Assembly: GCF_019402665.1 (NCBI RefSeq)
Contig: NZ_VSST01000089.1
Coordinates: forward strand, 62,001 to 126,000
Source: Bradyrhizobium canariense
GTDB lineage: Bacteria > Pseudomonadota > Alphaproteobacteria > Rhizobiales > Xanthobacteraceae
Length of the DNA: 64,000 nt
Direction: 5' to 3'
Part shown: piece after piece, positions 1 to 8,740 of the stretch
Layout of the letters: each line of letters begins with the position of its first letter
Position numbering within the stretch: the first letter of the stretch is position 1
Program-made: the position numbers and the translations under genes
The notes under the pieces: generated by a model
Databases searched by the model: none
Told to the model about the DNA's origin: nothing
What the model saw: only the letters and a program-made list of their open reading frames with translations

Positions 1-229
1 TCGCCGAGCTGGCCGGACCGTGCTCGCTGACGATCGCCTCGAGGATCGCGGCCTTGCCGGCGAAGTGATTGTAGAGGCTGCTCTCGCGAATGCCGACGCG
101 ACGCGCGAGCTCGCGCATCGAGGCGCCGCCATAGCCGCTCTGCGCGAACAGATCGAGCGCCTCGGCGAGGATGCGCGCGCGGGTCGTGGGCGCAGCCGCT
201 TCCGCCGCGCTGGTGGTGTGAACAGCCAT
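1..229 (-). CDS. TetR/AcrR family regulator, N-terminal part (runs off window)
   Basis: Only the first 76 codons are inside the window; the gene continues beyond base 1. The translation from the ATG at 229 holds a typical TetR DNA-binding domain: a helix beginning TRARILAEALDLFAQSGYGG, then a recognition helix region with MRELARRVGIRESSLYNHF, the family's signature. The regulator lies head-to-head with a TctC-type binding protein and a 30-bp palindrome sits between them, so it most likely represses itself and the 319-1870 genes. Its ligand-binding domain is not visible, so the inducer cannot be guessed. Partial because of the window edge, not because of mutation. Confidence 0.9.
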   Translation of the reverse strand, partial: MAVHTTSAAEAAAPTTRARILAEALDLFAQSGYGGASMRELARRVGIRESSLYNHFAGKAAILEAIVSEHGPASSA

Positions 230-234
230 TCGGC

Positions 235-264
235 TTGACTAACGAACGATCGTTCGCTAGTCAA
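235..264. promoter_or_regulatory. TetR-type operator, 30-bp near-perfect palindrome
   Basis: Bases 235-264 form an inverted repeat centred at 249/250, with core CGAACGATCGTTCG flanked by TTGACTA and TAGTCAA. Only one symmetric base pair (A242 against C257) breaks the dyad. It starts 6 bp upstream of the TetR start codon at 229 and ends 54 bp before the ATG of the Bug protein. This is the expected place for a repressor that controls both divergent genes. Confidence 0.85.
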
Positions 265-318
265 CCGCTTCAACTCCGCTCTCAAAAGAAGCGGAGAGCA
301 ATCTGGGGAGACCAGGTC

Positions 319-1308
319 ATGGCGCGCTTCGTCCATTTTCGTCTGCTGCGCGCCGCAACATTGTCATTGGTCGTAACGTCCTCGGCAATGCTGCCTGCGC
401 GCGCCGAGGATCCGGCCGCCTATCCCACCCACAAGATCAGGATGCTGCTGCCTTATGCGGCCGGTGGCGGCGGCGACGTGATCGGGCGGCTGCTCGGCGA
501 CAGGATGGGCAAGACGCTCGGACAGAGCGTCTATATCGAGAACCACACCGGGGCCGCCGGCACGCTCGGCACCCAGATGGTCGCGGCGTCGGCGAATGAC
601 GGCTACACTATCACCGTCGGCGGCATGACCACGCATGTGCTGGCGCCGGCGATCTATCCGAAACTGCCCTACGATTCGATCAAGGATTTCACCACGATCG
701 GGCGCATCGGCACGTCCTCGATCATGCTGGTGGCGACCAAGGATTTTGCGGCCGACGACATCAAGGGCCTGATCGCGTTGGCCAGGAAGGGCGAGCCGAT
801 CCAGTACGGAAGCTGGGGCGTCGGCTCGACCGGACAATTCTGCGCGGAAATCCTGATGCAGCAGACCGGAATCAAGATGGACCACGTGCCATTCAACGGC
901 ATCGCCAAATTGGCCGGCGATTTGCTCGGCGGCCACATCTCGCTGGCGACACTCGACATGGCGACCGCGACTCCGCTGGTGAAGGACGGCTCGATCAAGG
1001 CGCTGGCCGCCTGCGGCGAACGCTCGCCGAGCCTGCCGGATGTCGCAAGCTACAAGGAACAGGGCGTGCCGTTCGACCGCAGCCTGTCCTGGGCGATGTA
1101 TGCGCCTGCGGGCCTTGCCGAACCGATCGCAAGAAAGCTGTCGGCGGCATTGAAGGACGCGCTCGCCGATGCCGAGGTCAAGGAGAAGCTGCTGGGGCTC
1201 GGCATCACGCCGCAATTCGTACCCGGCGACGAGCAGCGTGACATCAACGCCCGCGACATCGCGGCCTGGAAGCAGGTTGCCAAGGACGCGGGCATCGAGG
1301 TCAAGTGA
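319..1308 (+). CDS. Tripartite tricarboxylate transporter substrate-binding protein (Bug/TctC family)
   Basis: Periplasmic solute-binding protein of 329 residues. The ATG at 319 follows a GGGGAGA Shine-Dalgarno-like stretch and opens a Sec signal peptide that should be cut after ARA at residue 29. The frame is open from 235, but that upstream part overlaps the operator and lacks a signal sequence. After the signal come YPTHKIRMLLPYAAGGGGD and later RIGTSSIMLVA and MDHVPFNGIA, typical of Bug proteins, which bind carboxylates such as aromatic or tricarboxylic acids. No TctA or TctB membrane genes are nearby, which is common for orphan Bug proteins. Spacing of 25 bp to the next gene suggests one transcript under the TetR repressor. 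The substrate is unknown. Confidence 0.9.
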   Translation: MARFVHFRLLRAATLSLVVTSSAMLPARAEDPAAYPTHKIRMLLPYAAGGGGDVIGRLLGDRMGKTLGQSVYIENHTGAAGTLGTQMVAASANDGYTITVGGMTTHVLAPAIYPKLPYDSIKDFTTIGRIGTSSIMLVATKDFAADDIKGLIALARKGEPIQYGSWGVGSTGQFCAEILMQQTGIKMDHVPFNGIAKLAGDLLGGHISLATLDMATATPLVKDGSIKALAACGERSPSLPDVASYKEQGVPFDRSLSWAMYAPAGLAEPIARKLSAALKDALADAEVKEKLLGLGITPQFVPGDEQRDINARDIAAWKQVAKDAGIEVK

Positions 1309-1333
1309 TCAAGCTGACAAGAGGAGCGCTGGC

Positions 1334-1870
1334 ATGAGCCGCATCTTCGGCGCGGTGCGCCAGAACGGATATGTGGTGCGGGACATCCACGCCGCGATGA
1401 AGCACTGGATCGAGGTGATGGGCGTCGGTCCCTGGTACTACATGGACCGCGTCAAGACCGACTGGTTTCGCCATCGCGGCGAAAACTCCGCGGTCGAGAT
1501 GAGCATCGCGCTGGCCAATTCCGGCGACCTCCAGATCGAGCTGATCCAGCAGCGCAACGACGCGCCCTCGCTGTACAGGGAATTCCTCGAGTCCGGCCAC
1601 GAAGGCCTCCAGCACATGTCCTACTGGAGCCACGACTACCAGGCGCTCTATGACAGGGCGCTCGGGCTCGGCTACAGGATCGGCCACGAGGGCCAGATCG
1701 GCGGCGACAAGGGCCGCTTTGCCTATTTCGACACCCAGGCCCATCCTGGGACCGTAATCGAGATCTCCGACATCAGCGGCACCAAGGGGCCGTTCTTTGA
1801 GAAGGTCCGGCAGGCGGCTTTGAGCTGGGACGGCACGCGGCCGATCCGGGAGGTCGGCGGGAGCCGATGA
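1334..1870 (+). CDS. VOC family (glyoxalase/dioxygenase fold) protein
   Basis: 178-residue protein. It starts at the ATG at 1334 behind GAGGAG (bases 1321-1326). The first half (IFGAVRQNGYVVRDIHAAMKHW, then GVGPWYY) and the second half (EGLQHMSYWSHDYQALYDRA, then GTVIEISD) form the paired beta-alpha-beta-beta-beta units of the vicinal oxygen chelate fold. It resembles methylmalonyl-CoA epimerase and glyoxalase-like proteins. Such proteins bind a metal and act as epimerases, lyases or ring-cleaving dioxygenases; which of these cannot be told here. It follows the Bug protein closely, so it may process the imported carboxylate or its CoA ester. That link is inference from context. Confidence 0.85.
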   Translation: MSRIFGAVRQNGYVVRDIHAAMKHWIEVMGVGPWYYMDRVKTDWFRHRGENSAVEMSIALANSGDLQIELIQQRNDAPSLYREFLESGHEGLQHMSYWSHDYQALYDRALGLGYRIGHEGQIGGDKGRFAYFDTQAHPGTVIEISDISGTKGPFFEKVRQAALSWDGTRPIREVGGSR

Positions 1871-1985
1871 CGCCGGCGGCCGGCAAGGCGATGCAACAAC
1901 CGGCCGGGTTCACCGCGCTGCTGGCGCGGGAGACGGCAATCCATGGTAACGTGAGCTTCGTGTCCGAACCTTCAGCGAGGCAAGC

Positions 1986-2798
1986 ATGTCCAACACTGAC
2001 AAGGTTTTCGCCGGCTCGATCCCAAAGCTCTACGACGAATATCTGGTGCCGCTGATCTTCGCCGTCTACGCCGACGACATCGCAAGACGTGTCGCGGCCC
2101 GGTCTCCCTCCGTGCTGCTCGAGATCGCGGCAGGCACCGGCGCTTTGACGCGCGCGGTGGCGGCGGCGCTGCCGCGCGGCGTCCGTTATATCGCGACCGA
2201 CCTCAACGAGCCCATGCTCGCCGTCGCGGCGCAGCGCCAGGCAGACGACGATCGCATCTCGTGGCGCCAGGCCGATGGATCGGCCCTGCCCTTCGACGAC
2301 GCCGAATTCGACGTGGTCTGCTGCCAGTTCGGCGCCATGTTTTTCCCGGATCGCGTCAAAGCTTACGGCGAAGTGAAGCGCGTCCTCAACGGCAATGGCA
2401 CGTTCGTGTTCAACGTCTGGGATCGCATCGAGGACAATGTGCTGACGCATGAAGCAACGGTCGCGCTCGAAAAGCTGTTTCCCGACGACCCGCCCCGTTT
2501 CATGGCCCGGACGCCGCACGGCTATCACGACAAGGCGGTCATCAGAACCGACCTCGAACGCGCAGGCTTCCGTGACATATCGATCGAAACGCGAGCTGAA
2601 ATCAGCCGCGCACCGTCGCCCGAGCACGTCGCGATCGCGCTCTGCCAGGGCACGCCGCTGCGCAGCGAGATCGAGGCACGCGATGCCAGTAAGCTTCAGG
2701 CTGCGACCGACATCGTTACCGAGGCGATCCGAACGCGCCATGGGTCCGGACCGATCGAAGGCAAGATCCAGGCTATTGTGATCGAGGCGCGGCGATAG
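1986..2798 (+). CDS. Class I SAM-dependent methyltransferase
   Basis: 270-residue cytoplasmic protein. Motif I (LLEIAAGTGALTRAV, about residues 39-53) is followed by an acidic residue closing strand 2 (IATDLNEPML) and the motif IV region (FDVVCCQFGAMFF), the standard order of the Rossmann-like methyltransferase domain of the UbiE/Methyltransf_11 type. The C-terminal third, ending at EARR, is variable and probably sets substrate choice, which is unknown. It begins 115 bp after the VOC gene with no clear terminator between, so it could be a third gene of that transcript or have its own promoter. Convergent with the L,D-transpeptidase. Confidence 0.88.
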   Translation: MSNTDKVFAGSIPKLYDEYLVPLIFAVYADDIARRVAARSPSVLLEIAAGTGALTRAVAAALPRGVRYIATDLNEPMLAVAAQRQADDDRISWRQADGSALPFDDAEFDVVCCQFGAMFFPDRVKAYGEVKRVLNGNGTFVFNVWDRIEDNVLTHEATVALEKLFPDDPPRFMARTPHGYHDKAVIRTDLERAGFRDISIETRAEISRAPSPEHVAIALCQGTPLRSEIEARDASKLQAATDIVTEAIRTRHGSGPIEGKIQAIVIEARR

Positions 2799-2799
2799 T

Positions 2800-2821
2800 G
2801 GCGGGCTTCGATCTGCCCGCC
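2800..2821. terminator. Hairpin between convergent genes
   Basis: GGCGGGC (2800-2806) and GCCCGCC (2815-2821) form a perfect 7-bp stem with an 8-nt loop in the 25-bp gap between the methyltransferase stop (2798) and the L,D-transpeptidase stop (2824). No T-run follows on either strand, so termination is plausible but not assured. Confidence 0.55.
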
Positions 2822-2823
2822 TC

Positions 2824-4380
2824 CTACCAGAAGCCCCGCTGCATCGGCTGTGCCGGCTGATAATATTGATACTGGCCGCGCCGGCGCGGATTGACCGGCT
2901 GCGGATTCGGATCGCGCTGGAAGAAGAAGCCGAAACCGTTGCCGCCATTGTCCCAGCCGTCGTCGCTCGCCATGGCCATCGGAGGCGCGGTCGGCTTGCG
3001 CGTAATGAAACCGCCCTGGGGCTGGTTGCTCAGCACCGCGACGAACTCGGTGCGGTAGTTGGTCTCGCTGCTCAGCGGCTCGTCCGAGATGATGATCGAG
3101 GAGCGCGGCAACGCGGTCGGCGCAATGCGATCGAGCACCTCCTGCGGAATGGTGATGCGATCGAGCGCGTTCCTGGCGTTGTCGCCGTCGTCGATCGTGA
3201 CCACGCTCCAGCGCAGACCCGTGTCGTTCTTCGCCATCGCCGTGAAGATATGCGTTCCGAGCGGCTGATCCGGATTGCGGATCGTGACGGGAACCTCGAT
3301 GCTGGTGTCGAACACCTCGCCGCCGCCGTCCGGTGCCGGCTTGTGCGTGTTCCGCCGCACATAGAGCTTCTGCGTCGCGCGGCTGATGTAGACCGAGACC
3401 GGCTCGAGCGCGAGCTTTGCGTCGGTCGCAGCCTTCACGGCGTCGGCCTTCCTGGCTGCTGCCGCCTTGGCCGCCTCTTTCGTGGCCGCGACCGCATCGC
3501 GCTTCGGCTGTGCGGCGGCCTTGGCGGCATCGAGCTGCGTCGCCGCGTCGGCGGCCTTGATGGCGGCCTTCTGCTTCAGCTCCTCGGCCTTGGCGCGGGC
3601 TTGATCGGTCCTGGCGGCCGCGAACTGCTTGTCGGCGAAGGCGAGCTCGGCGTCAGCGCGGGTCTTCTGCTGTTCCAGCTTGCGCAGCGAAGCCGGCAGC
3701 GATGCCGCCTCTTTCGCGGCCAAAGTCGCGGCCTTCTTGGCCTCGTCGGCCGCCCTTGTCGCCTCCTCGGCCTCGCCGGAGAGCCTGCCGATTTGGCCTG
3801 GCGCCGCCGCAATGGCGTCCCGCTTCGGCATGAACAACGCGGGATGAACGATGTCGATCGGGGCCGCGTCGTTGGGCGAGATGATCACCCGCATCCCGAT
3901 GTTGGTCTTGTCGAACAGGCCCTCCGCGAAGCCGAACGGCATCCGCACGCAGCCGTGCGAAGCGGCATAGCCGGGCAGCGGCCCGCCATGCAGCGCGATG
4001 CCGTTCCAGGTGATGCGCTGCATGTTCGGCATCCAGGCGTCGTCATACATGGTCGAGTGGTGGTCCTTGTCCTTCTCGACGATGGCGAAGACGCCGGCCG
4101 GCGTCTCGCGTCCCGTGGTGCCGGTGGACACCGGCGCGCGGAAAATCCAGCCCTCGGCGTCGTAGAAGGTGACCTGCTGGCTTTTGATCGACACGATCGC
4201 CATGATCGGCTCGCCGGCCTCGCGCGGCGCCACCGCCTCGACCGACTGACGCGCCTGCTTGGCCGCATTGGCCGGGGCCACAGCCGCAAAGGCGAGCATT
4301 GCCGCCAAGGTCGCAATTCCGGGAGGCCCCCAACGCCGCATCGCCACGGTAGATTGCGCCGTTGTCGTCAGGTTTCTCAT
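2824..4380 (-). CDS. L,D-transpeptidase (YkuD family) with coiled-coil linker and degenerate second domain
   Basis: 518-residue exported protein. Residues 1-40 are a signal peptide (hydrophobic core IATLAAMLAFAAVAPANA). Residues about 55-190 form a YkuD domain with His131 and the catalytic motif SHGCVR (Ser141, His142, Cys144, Arg146). This domain makes 3-3 crosslinks in peptidoglycan or attaches proteins to it. Residues about 195-335 are almost only Ala, Lys, Glu and Asp and should form a long coiled coil. Residues about 338-475 (VSVYISRATQKLYVRRNT, later RSSIIISDEPLSSE) look like a second YkuD-like fold without the Cys motif. The C-terminus is rich in Asn, Pro, Gln and Gly. Very similar tandem layouts are known in Rhizobiales. 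Start: ATG at 4380. Confidence 0.88.
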   Translation of the reverse strand: MRNLTTTAQSTVAMRRWGPPGIATLAAMLAFAAVAPANAAKQARQSVEAVAPREAGEPIMAIVSIKSQQVTFYDAEGWIFRAPVSTGTTGRETPAGVFAIVEKDKDHHSTMYDDAWMPNMQRITWNGIALHGGPLPGYAASHGCVRMPFGFAEGLFDKTNIGMRVIISPNDAAPIDIVHPALFMPKRDAIAAAPGQIGRLSGEAEEATRAADEAKKAATLAAKEAASLPASLRKLEQQKTRADAELAFADKQFAAARTDQARAKAEELKQKAAIKAADAATQLDAAKAAAQPKRDAVAATKEAAKAAAARKADAVKAATDAKLALEPVSVYISRATQKLYVRRNTHKPAPDGGGEVFDTSIEVPVTIRNPDQPLGTHIFTAMAKNDTGLRWSVVTIDDGDNARNALDRITIPQEVLDRIAPTALPRSSIIISDEPLSSETNYRTEFVAVLSNQPQGGFITRKPTAPPMAMASDDGWDNGGNGFGFFFQRDPNPQPVNPRRRGQYQYYQPAQPMQRGFW

Positions 4381-4737
4381 GCCATCCTCGGTCGAAATGC
4401 CAGTCCGCCGGTCATTGATCAGATTGCGATCTTTGAATTAAGAAATTGCAGCCGCCTTACGTTCCGTCTGTGGCGACATTCGGCACGTTCCGGCGATAAA
4501 TCTCATATACGACGGTTGACGCAGGCGGAAGGGCGGCGCGCGGCCGAAGCTGGCGGTCTATCGCTGCGACAGAATGACCGGGGGTCGGTGACACGGCTGC
4601 CAGCGCCCGGCGTCGGACGGCGAAGCCACCTTGAACGGGCGCAGAACGCCCATCGCCTTCCGATCGCGCGGATTCACGCCATGCGGCGGCCGCGCGGGGG
4701 CGGTGTAAGCGAAACCGCTGGGGCCAAGGCCGCCTTT
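4381..4737. other. Intergenic region upstream of the L,D-transpeptidase gene
   Basis: 357 bp between the desaturase stop and the transpeptidase start, both genes on the minus strand. A short AT-richer stretch at about 4425-4450 lies where the transpeptidase promoter would be expected. The remainder is GC-rich and shows no convincing gene, repeat or hairpin. Frames that cross it on the minus strand are antisense-like extensions without codon bias. Confidence 0.5.
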
Positions 4738-5763
4738 TCAAACAAGCTTGGCTCCCTTGCCAAACAAGGCTGCCTCTCCAAAAGAGACGAGCCGCTGCCG
4801 CTCCTCGTCCCACAAGGTCAGCCGCACGGTCCGCAAACTCTGGAGCAGCGTAATCCGCCCGACACCAGCGAACTGCGGATTGTCGCGCAACACGTCCTGC
4901 AAGCGATAGTAGGGAATTCGACTGGACAAATGATGGATGTGGTGGACGCCGATATTTGCCGTGAACCATCGCAGGACGCCCGGCAATTGATAGTGAGAGC
5001 TGCCGTGCAGCGCAGCGTCGTGAAAATTCCAGGTCTCGTCGTGGGCCCAATGCGTGTGCTCGAACTGGTGCTGGACGTAGAACAGCCAGACGCCGATCGA
5101 CGCCGCCAGAACAATGATCGGCAGATGCACGAGCAGGAACGGCCCATAGCCGACCAGCTGGATCATCGTGACGACGAGAACCGCGAGGGCGATGTTCGTG
5201 CCCATCGTGCTCAGCCAGGGTTTCCAGCCGCGACCCATCATCCCGACCGGCAATCGGTGCTTCAAGATGAACAAATACGAGGGACCGACGCCAAACATCA
5301 CCAGGGGATGTCGATACAAACGATATAGCGTCCGACGCCATCGCGACCGCCCGAGAAATTCCCGCGTGGTCAACGTGTCGATGTCGCCTAAGCCCCTTTG
5401 ATCGAGATTGCCGGAGTTCGCATGATGGCCTGCATGGTTGCGCCGCCAGTAGCCGTATGGCGTCAGTGTCATCACGCCGAGGGCACGGCCGACCCAATCG
5501 TTCGCAAGGCGGCCGCGGAAGAAAGAGCCGTGTCCGCAATCGTGCTGGATCATGAAGAGGCGGACCAGCAAACCCGCCGCGGGCACCTCCAGCAGGAGGG
5601 CAAACCAATAACCCTGGTCAAGAGCGGCCCAGATCAGAGCCCAGATGACGACGAACGGTATCGCCGTAATCGCCAGTTCGAGGATACCCCGCGCATTGTC
5701 GGGCTCGCGATAGCGGGCAAGCAACTGCGCCGATGCGCGGATTTCCGGTATTCCTTGGCTCAT
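4738..5763 (-). CDS. Fatty acid desaturase (membrane di-iron)
   Basis: 341-residue membrane protein of the FA_desaturase family. The three histidine boxes are complete: HDCGH (74-78), HAGHH (110-114, with the first His at 110) and HHIHH (274-278). They ligate the di-iron centre that inserts a double bond into acyl lipids. Hydrophobic segments at about 31-48, 52-70, 190-206 and 208-230 frame the boxes. I place the start at the ATG at 5763 (MSQGIPEIRA), behind GGGAG. A longer frame from 5871 adds 36 residues unlike the family. It resembles the delta-12/omega-6 type of bacterial desaturases, but position specificity cannot be read from the sequence. Confidence 0.88.
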   Translation of the reverse strand: MSQGIPEIRASAQLLARYREPDNARGILELAITAIPFVVIWALIWAALDQGYWFALLLEVPAAGLLVRLFMIQHDCGHGSFFRGRLANDWVGRALGVMTLTPYGYWRRNHAGHHANSGNLDQRGLGDIDTLTTREFLGRSRWRRTLYRLYRHPLVMFGVGPSYLFILKHRLPVGMMGRGWKPWLSTMGTNIALAVLVVTMIQLVGYGPFLLVHLPIIVLAASIGVWLFYVQHQFEHTHWAHDETWNFHDAALHGSSHYQLPGVLRWFTANIGVHHIHHLSSRIPYYRLQDVLRDNPQFAGVGRITLLQSLRTVRLTLWDEERQRLVSFGEAALFGKGAKLV

Positions 5764-5930
5764 ATCTGCTCTGCTCCCGACATGCGGCCCAAGAAGCACG
5801 GTTATGGCCATGGACGCAACAAAAACGCCCTCCGCCTGGAGCGCTTCCGGTCGGAACCGAGCCATCGCCAAGCCAAGCGGCGCTCTCGGAGCTTCAGACG
5901 GTGAGGCCGAGCCTCGTCAGATATTGCGGC

Positions 5931-7367
5931 TTAAACGCCCAGCGCCTTGCGGTTGAAGGTTCGCAGGAAACGCAGCGACAGCGTCCGGACGTTTGCGACG
6001 TTCAGCAACCAGCCGGCAGCGGCATAAGCGAGCCCGCCGGCGAGGCTCACGACCATGAGCGGGACGAGGCCGATCCCATTGACCTGGGATCGTGCCACGA
6101 GAATCGCGGCCGCCATCGCTGCGGCGGAGACGGCAACGCCGGCCAGGCGGTGGAGGTCGAACGGGACCGGATGGGCGCGATGCATCAGGACGACGGCAAC
6201 GAGGAAACCGATCGCTTCGGTCGCAAGCGTCGCCAGCGCCGCGCCGTAGAGACCATGGCTGGCCACCAGCACGAACATCAAAGCCACGCTCACGACCAGC
6301 GTCAGGAACGACTGCGCCGCCAGCATGAACGGTCGCTCGGCAAGCTGGAAGCTGATCTGCACGTAGAATTGATTGGCGATGCCGAATAAGCGCGCGAGCA
6401 CCAGCGTTGGCAGCAATACCGATACGCCGGTGCGGAAGTCGACGCCGACGAGCGTGCCGGCGACCTGATCGGCCGCAAGCGCAAGCCAGACGGCGACGGG
6501 CGCGACCACGACGAGCAGAAGCTCGAGGCTCTCGGTCAGCCGCTCCCGCGTCGTCTCGATGTTTTTGTCCGACAATGACCGGAACACCAGTGGCACGGTC
6601 GCCGCGGCGACGCTGGAGGCGATCATGACCATGAACTGTCTCGGCAGATCGGCGGCGACGCCAAAGATGCCGGCGGCGTCCTTCCCGAGCAAATAAGCCA
6701 CGATGAGGCGGTCGCAGGCCGAGTAGACCGCAACCGACAATCCGGCCAGCGTCAGCGGCAGGCCGTAGCGCGCGAGCTGCGCGAACTGGCTGCGCTGAAA
6801 GCGCGCGATCCGGGTGCGGTCACCAATGAGGTTCAGGATGATCCCGGCGAGCGAACCCAGGCCGAACGCGGCGAGCAGTCCCAGTCCACCCCAGCCGAGC
6901 CAGATGCCGAGCAGGCCGAAACCGACGCTCGACACGCTGCGCACGATCGAGATCGCCGCGAATCTGTAAGGGCGCAGTTTGGCGCGCTCGAACTCCTGGC
7001 CGACATCGACGGCATTCGCCATGATCGCAACGAACATGCTGGCAAGCAGCAGCCCAACGCTGAGATCGCTGCGGAACAGGAAGACCAGCGGCGTGGTGGC
7101 GCAGAGGACGGCAACGGTGAGCGCGAAGGCGACCATTGCAGTGCCGCGAAAATCCACCTCGGCCGACATCGCCTGATAGCGCGACACGGACAGCTTGATC
7201 CAGGCGAAGAAGATCGCCCCCAGAATGCCGGCCAGGCTGATGCCGACGACATAGACGCCGTACTCCGCCGGCGTCAGCAGCCGCGTGTAGGCCGTGACGG
7301 CAAAGAACCCCACCGCCGCAGGCAGGATGTAGGCGACGAGATAAATCGAGAAATGGCGGTTCAGCAT
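5931..7367 (-). CDS. Polysaccharide flippase / lipopolysaccharide biosynthesis membrane protein (Wzx-like)
   Basis: 478-residue integral membrane protein with about 12-14 hydrophobic segments spread over its length. It begins MLNRHFSIYLVAYILPAAVGFFAVTAY-type, followed by TRLLTPAEYGVYVVGISLAG. The 'TPAEYG' turn after helix 1 is characteristic of the polysaccharide-transport family (MATE/MOP superfamily). These proteins flip undecaprenyl-linked oligosaccharides across the inner membrane for O-antigen or exopolysaccharide assembly. It stands alone as a flippase: no polymerase (Wzy) or glycosyltransferase operon surrounds it. A xylanase is divergent and a DUF6492 protein follows farther on, which hints at an exopolysaccharide role. 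Confidence 0.85.
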   Translation of the reverse strand: MLNRHFSIYLVAYILPAAVGFFAVTAYTRLLTPAEYGVYVVGISLAGILGAIFFAWIKLSVSRYQAMSAEVDFRGTAMVAFALTVAVLCATTPLVFLFRSDLSVGLLLASMFVAIMANAVDVGQEFERAKLRPYRFAAISIVRSVSSVGFGLLGIWLGWGGLGLLAAFGLGSLAGIILNLIGDRTRIARFQRSQFAQLARYGLPLTLAGLSVAVYSACDRLIVAYLLGKDAAGIFGVAADLPRQFMVMIASSVAAATVPLVFRSLSDKNIETTRERLTESLELLLVVVAPVAVWLALAADQVAGTLVGVDFRTGVSVLLPTLVLARLFGIANQFYVQISFQLAERPFMLAAQSFLTLVVSVALMFVLVASHGLYGAALATLATEAIGFLVAVVLMHRAHPVPFDLHRLAGVAVSAAAMAAAILVARSQVNGIGLVPLMVVSLAGGLAYAAAGWLLNVANVRTLSLRFLRTFNRKALGV

Positions 7368-7672
7368 GCGAGCACGGGACCGGCAACGTTATTGCGAGTG
7401 TGACGGCCGTTCATCAATTGGACCATGGCGGGGCGAACGAATTGCGCCGCAGCATCTCTCAAGAATGTCACATAAGTCTGGAGATCGGGCGGCGAATGCG
7501 GCTTTGAAGTCGCTTTCGCGGGTTAGCGTTAAATTTGCCCTTCCCTGGTGGGGGCACGACCACTGAAAGGAACCGTCATTCGGAGATGGCAAAGTTAACC
7601 CAAGGAGGGAAAACCCCGGCGTTGCAAGGCGCCGCTTGGTACGATGGCGCGTTGGCTCCGATAAGGAATGCC
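7368..7672. promoter_or_regulatory. Divergent intergenic region (flippase / xylanase)
   Basis: 305 bp between the flippase start (7367, minus) and the preferred xylanase start (7673, plus). It must hold both promoters. An AT-richer stretch (TTAGCGTTAAATTT, about 7523-7536) is a candidate promoter element for the xylanase. The xylanase frame stays open upstream to 7535 but there is no signal sequence there. Nothing else was seen. Confidence 0.4.
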
Positions 7673-8740
7673 GTGACCAGGCTCGACAGACGCGAATTTC
7701 TCCTCGGCAGCGCCGCAGCACTCGCGGCGGGCGCGTCGGCGTCCGCAGCGCCGGCGTCGAAACTCGCCCAGCGCCATCAGGGATTTGGTGCCGCGGCCAC
7801 GCTCTGGGATCTGCGAGCCGATCCCAGGCTTGGCGAAGCCATCAGCACCTATTGTACGCAGGTGGTTCCGGTGCTCGAGCTGAAATGGCCGATGCTGCGT
7901 CCCGACGCGCACACCTTTGCTTTCGAACGTGCCGACGCGATCCTGGATTTCGCCCGGCAGAACGACCTGACGATGCGCGGGCACGCGCTCGCCTGGTATC
8001 ACGACATTCCGGACTGGACCAAGCAGATCAAGGATACCAAGGGCGTCGAGCGCGCCTACATCGACCACATCGGCACCGTCGTCTCCTATTACAAGGACAA
8101 GCTGACATCGTGGGATGTCGTCAACGAGCCGATCCCGGACAATCCACGCAGCCCGAAAGACCGCCGCGAGTCGTTCTGGACGCAGCATCTGGGCAATCGC
8201 TGGATTCCGCTGGCGTTCCGCACGGCGGCCGCGGCCGATCCCTTGGTCAAGCTCGCGATCAACGAATACGACATCGAGTCGGCAAAGGACACGTTCATTG
8301 CGAAGCGCGCGGCCTACCGCCATCTCATCATGGACCTGCTCGACCAGGGCGTGCCGTTGCACGCCGTGGGATTGCAATCGCATCTGCATGCCGAGCTCGA
8401 GATCGACACCCATGGGCTCGCGGAATTCGCCACCGAGCTGCGCGCCTGGGGGGTCGAGGTGCTCGTCACCGAGCTCGATGTCGACGACCAGAAGCTGACG
8501 GGGACGCCGGCAGAGCGCGATGCCATCGTCGCCAAGCGCGTCGACGATCTCTTGACCGCGATCTCGACCAGCGGACCGGTGCGCTCGATCCTGACCTGGG
8601 GTCTCTCGGACCGCTACAGCTGGATCAACGGCACCTTTGCCCGGCCCGACAAGCAGCCGAACCGTCCTTTGCCGCTTGACGGCGAATTCAAGCCGAAGCC
8701 GTTCATGAACGTGATCAGCAAGTTCACGAGAGACGCTTAA
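7673..8740 (+). CDS. Endo-1,4-beta-xylanase, glycoside hydrolase family 10, Tat-exported
   Basis: 355 residues from a GTG at 7673. The GTG follows AAGGA with 5-bp spacing and gives a compact Tat signal peptide (MTRLDRREFLLGSAAALAAG, twin Arg at 6-7). An ATG at 7586 in the same frame is the alternative and would leave the twin-Arg 50 residues in. The mature part is a GH10 TIM barrel: RGHALAWYHDIPDW, the acid/base Glu152 in WDVVNEP, and the nucleophile Glu267 in VTELDV. It cleaves beta-1,4-xylan or a related heteroglycan in the periplasm or outside the cell. Beside a flippase it may trim the cell's own exopolysaccharide or loosen plant cell wall; this is inference. Confidence 0.88.
   Translation: MTRLDRREFLLGSAAALAAGASASAAPASKLAQRHQGFGAAATLWDLRADPRLGEAISTYCTQVVPVLELKWPMLRPDAHTFAFERADAILDFARQNDLTMRGHALAWYHDIPDWTKQIKDTKGVERAYIDHIGTVVSYYKDKLTSWDVVNEPIPDNPRSPKDRRESFWTQHLGNRWIPLAFRTAAAADPLVKLAINEYDIESAKDTFIAKRAAYRHLIMDLLDQGVPLHAVGLQSHLHAELEIDTHGLAEFATELRAWGVEVLVTELDVDDQKLTGTPAERDAIVAKRVDDLLTAISTSGPVRSILTWGLSDRYSWINGTFARPDKQPNRPLPLDGEFKPKPFMNVISKFTRDA

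Noticed and set aside
2866-5328. 820-codon plus-strand frame
   Set aside because: Antisense to the L,D-transpeptidase and desaturase genes; Arg/His/Leu-rich translation without domains, typical of high-GC shadow frames.
4457-5608. 383-codon minus-strand frame
   Set aside because: Same strand as the desaturase but another frame; the desaturase has all three His boxes, this one no motif.
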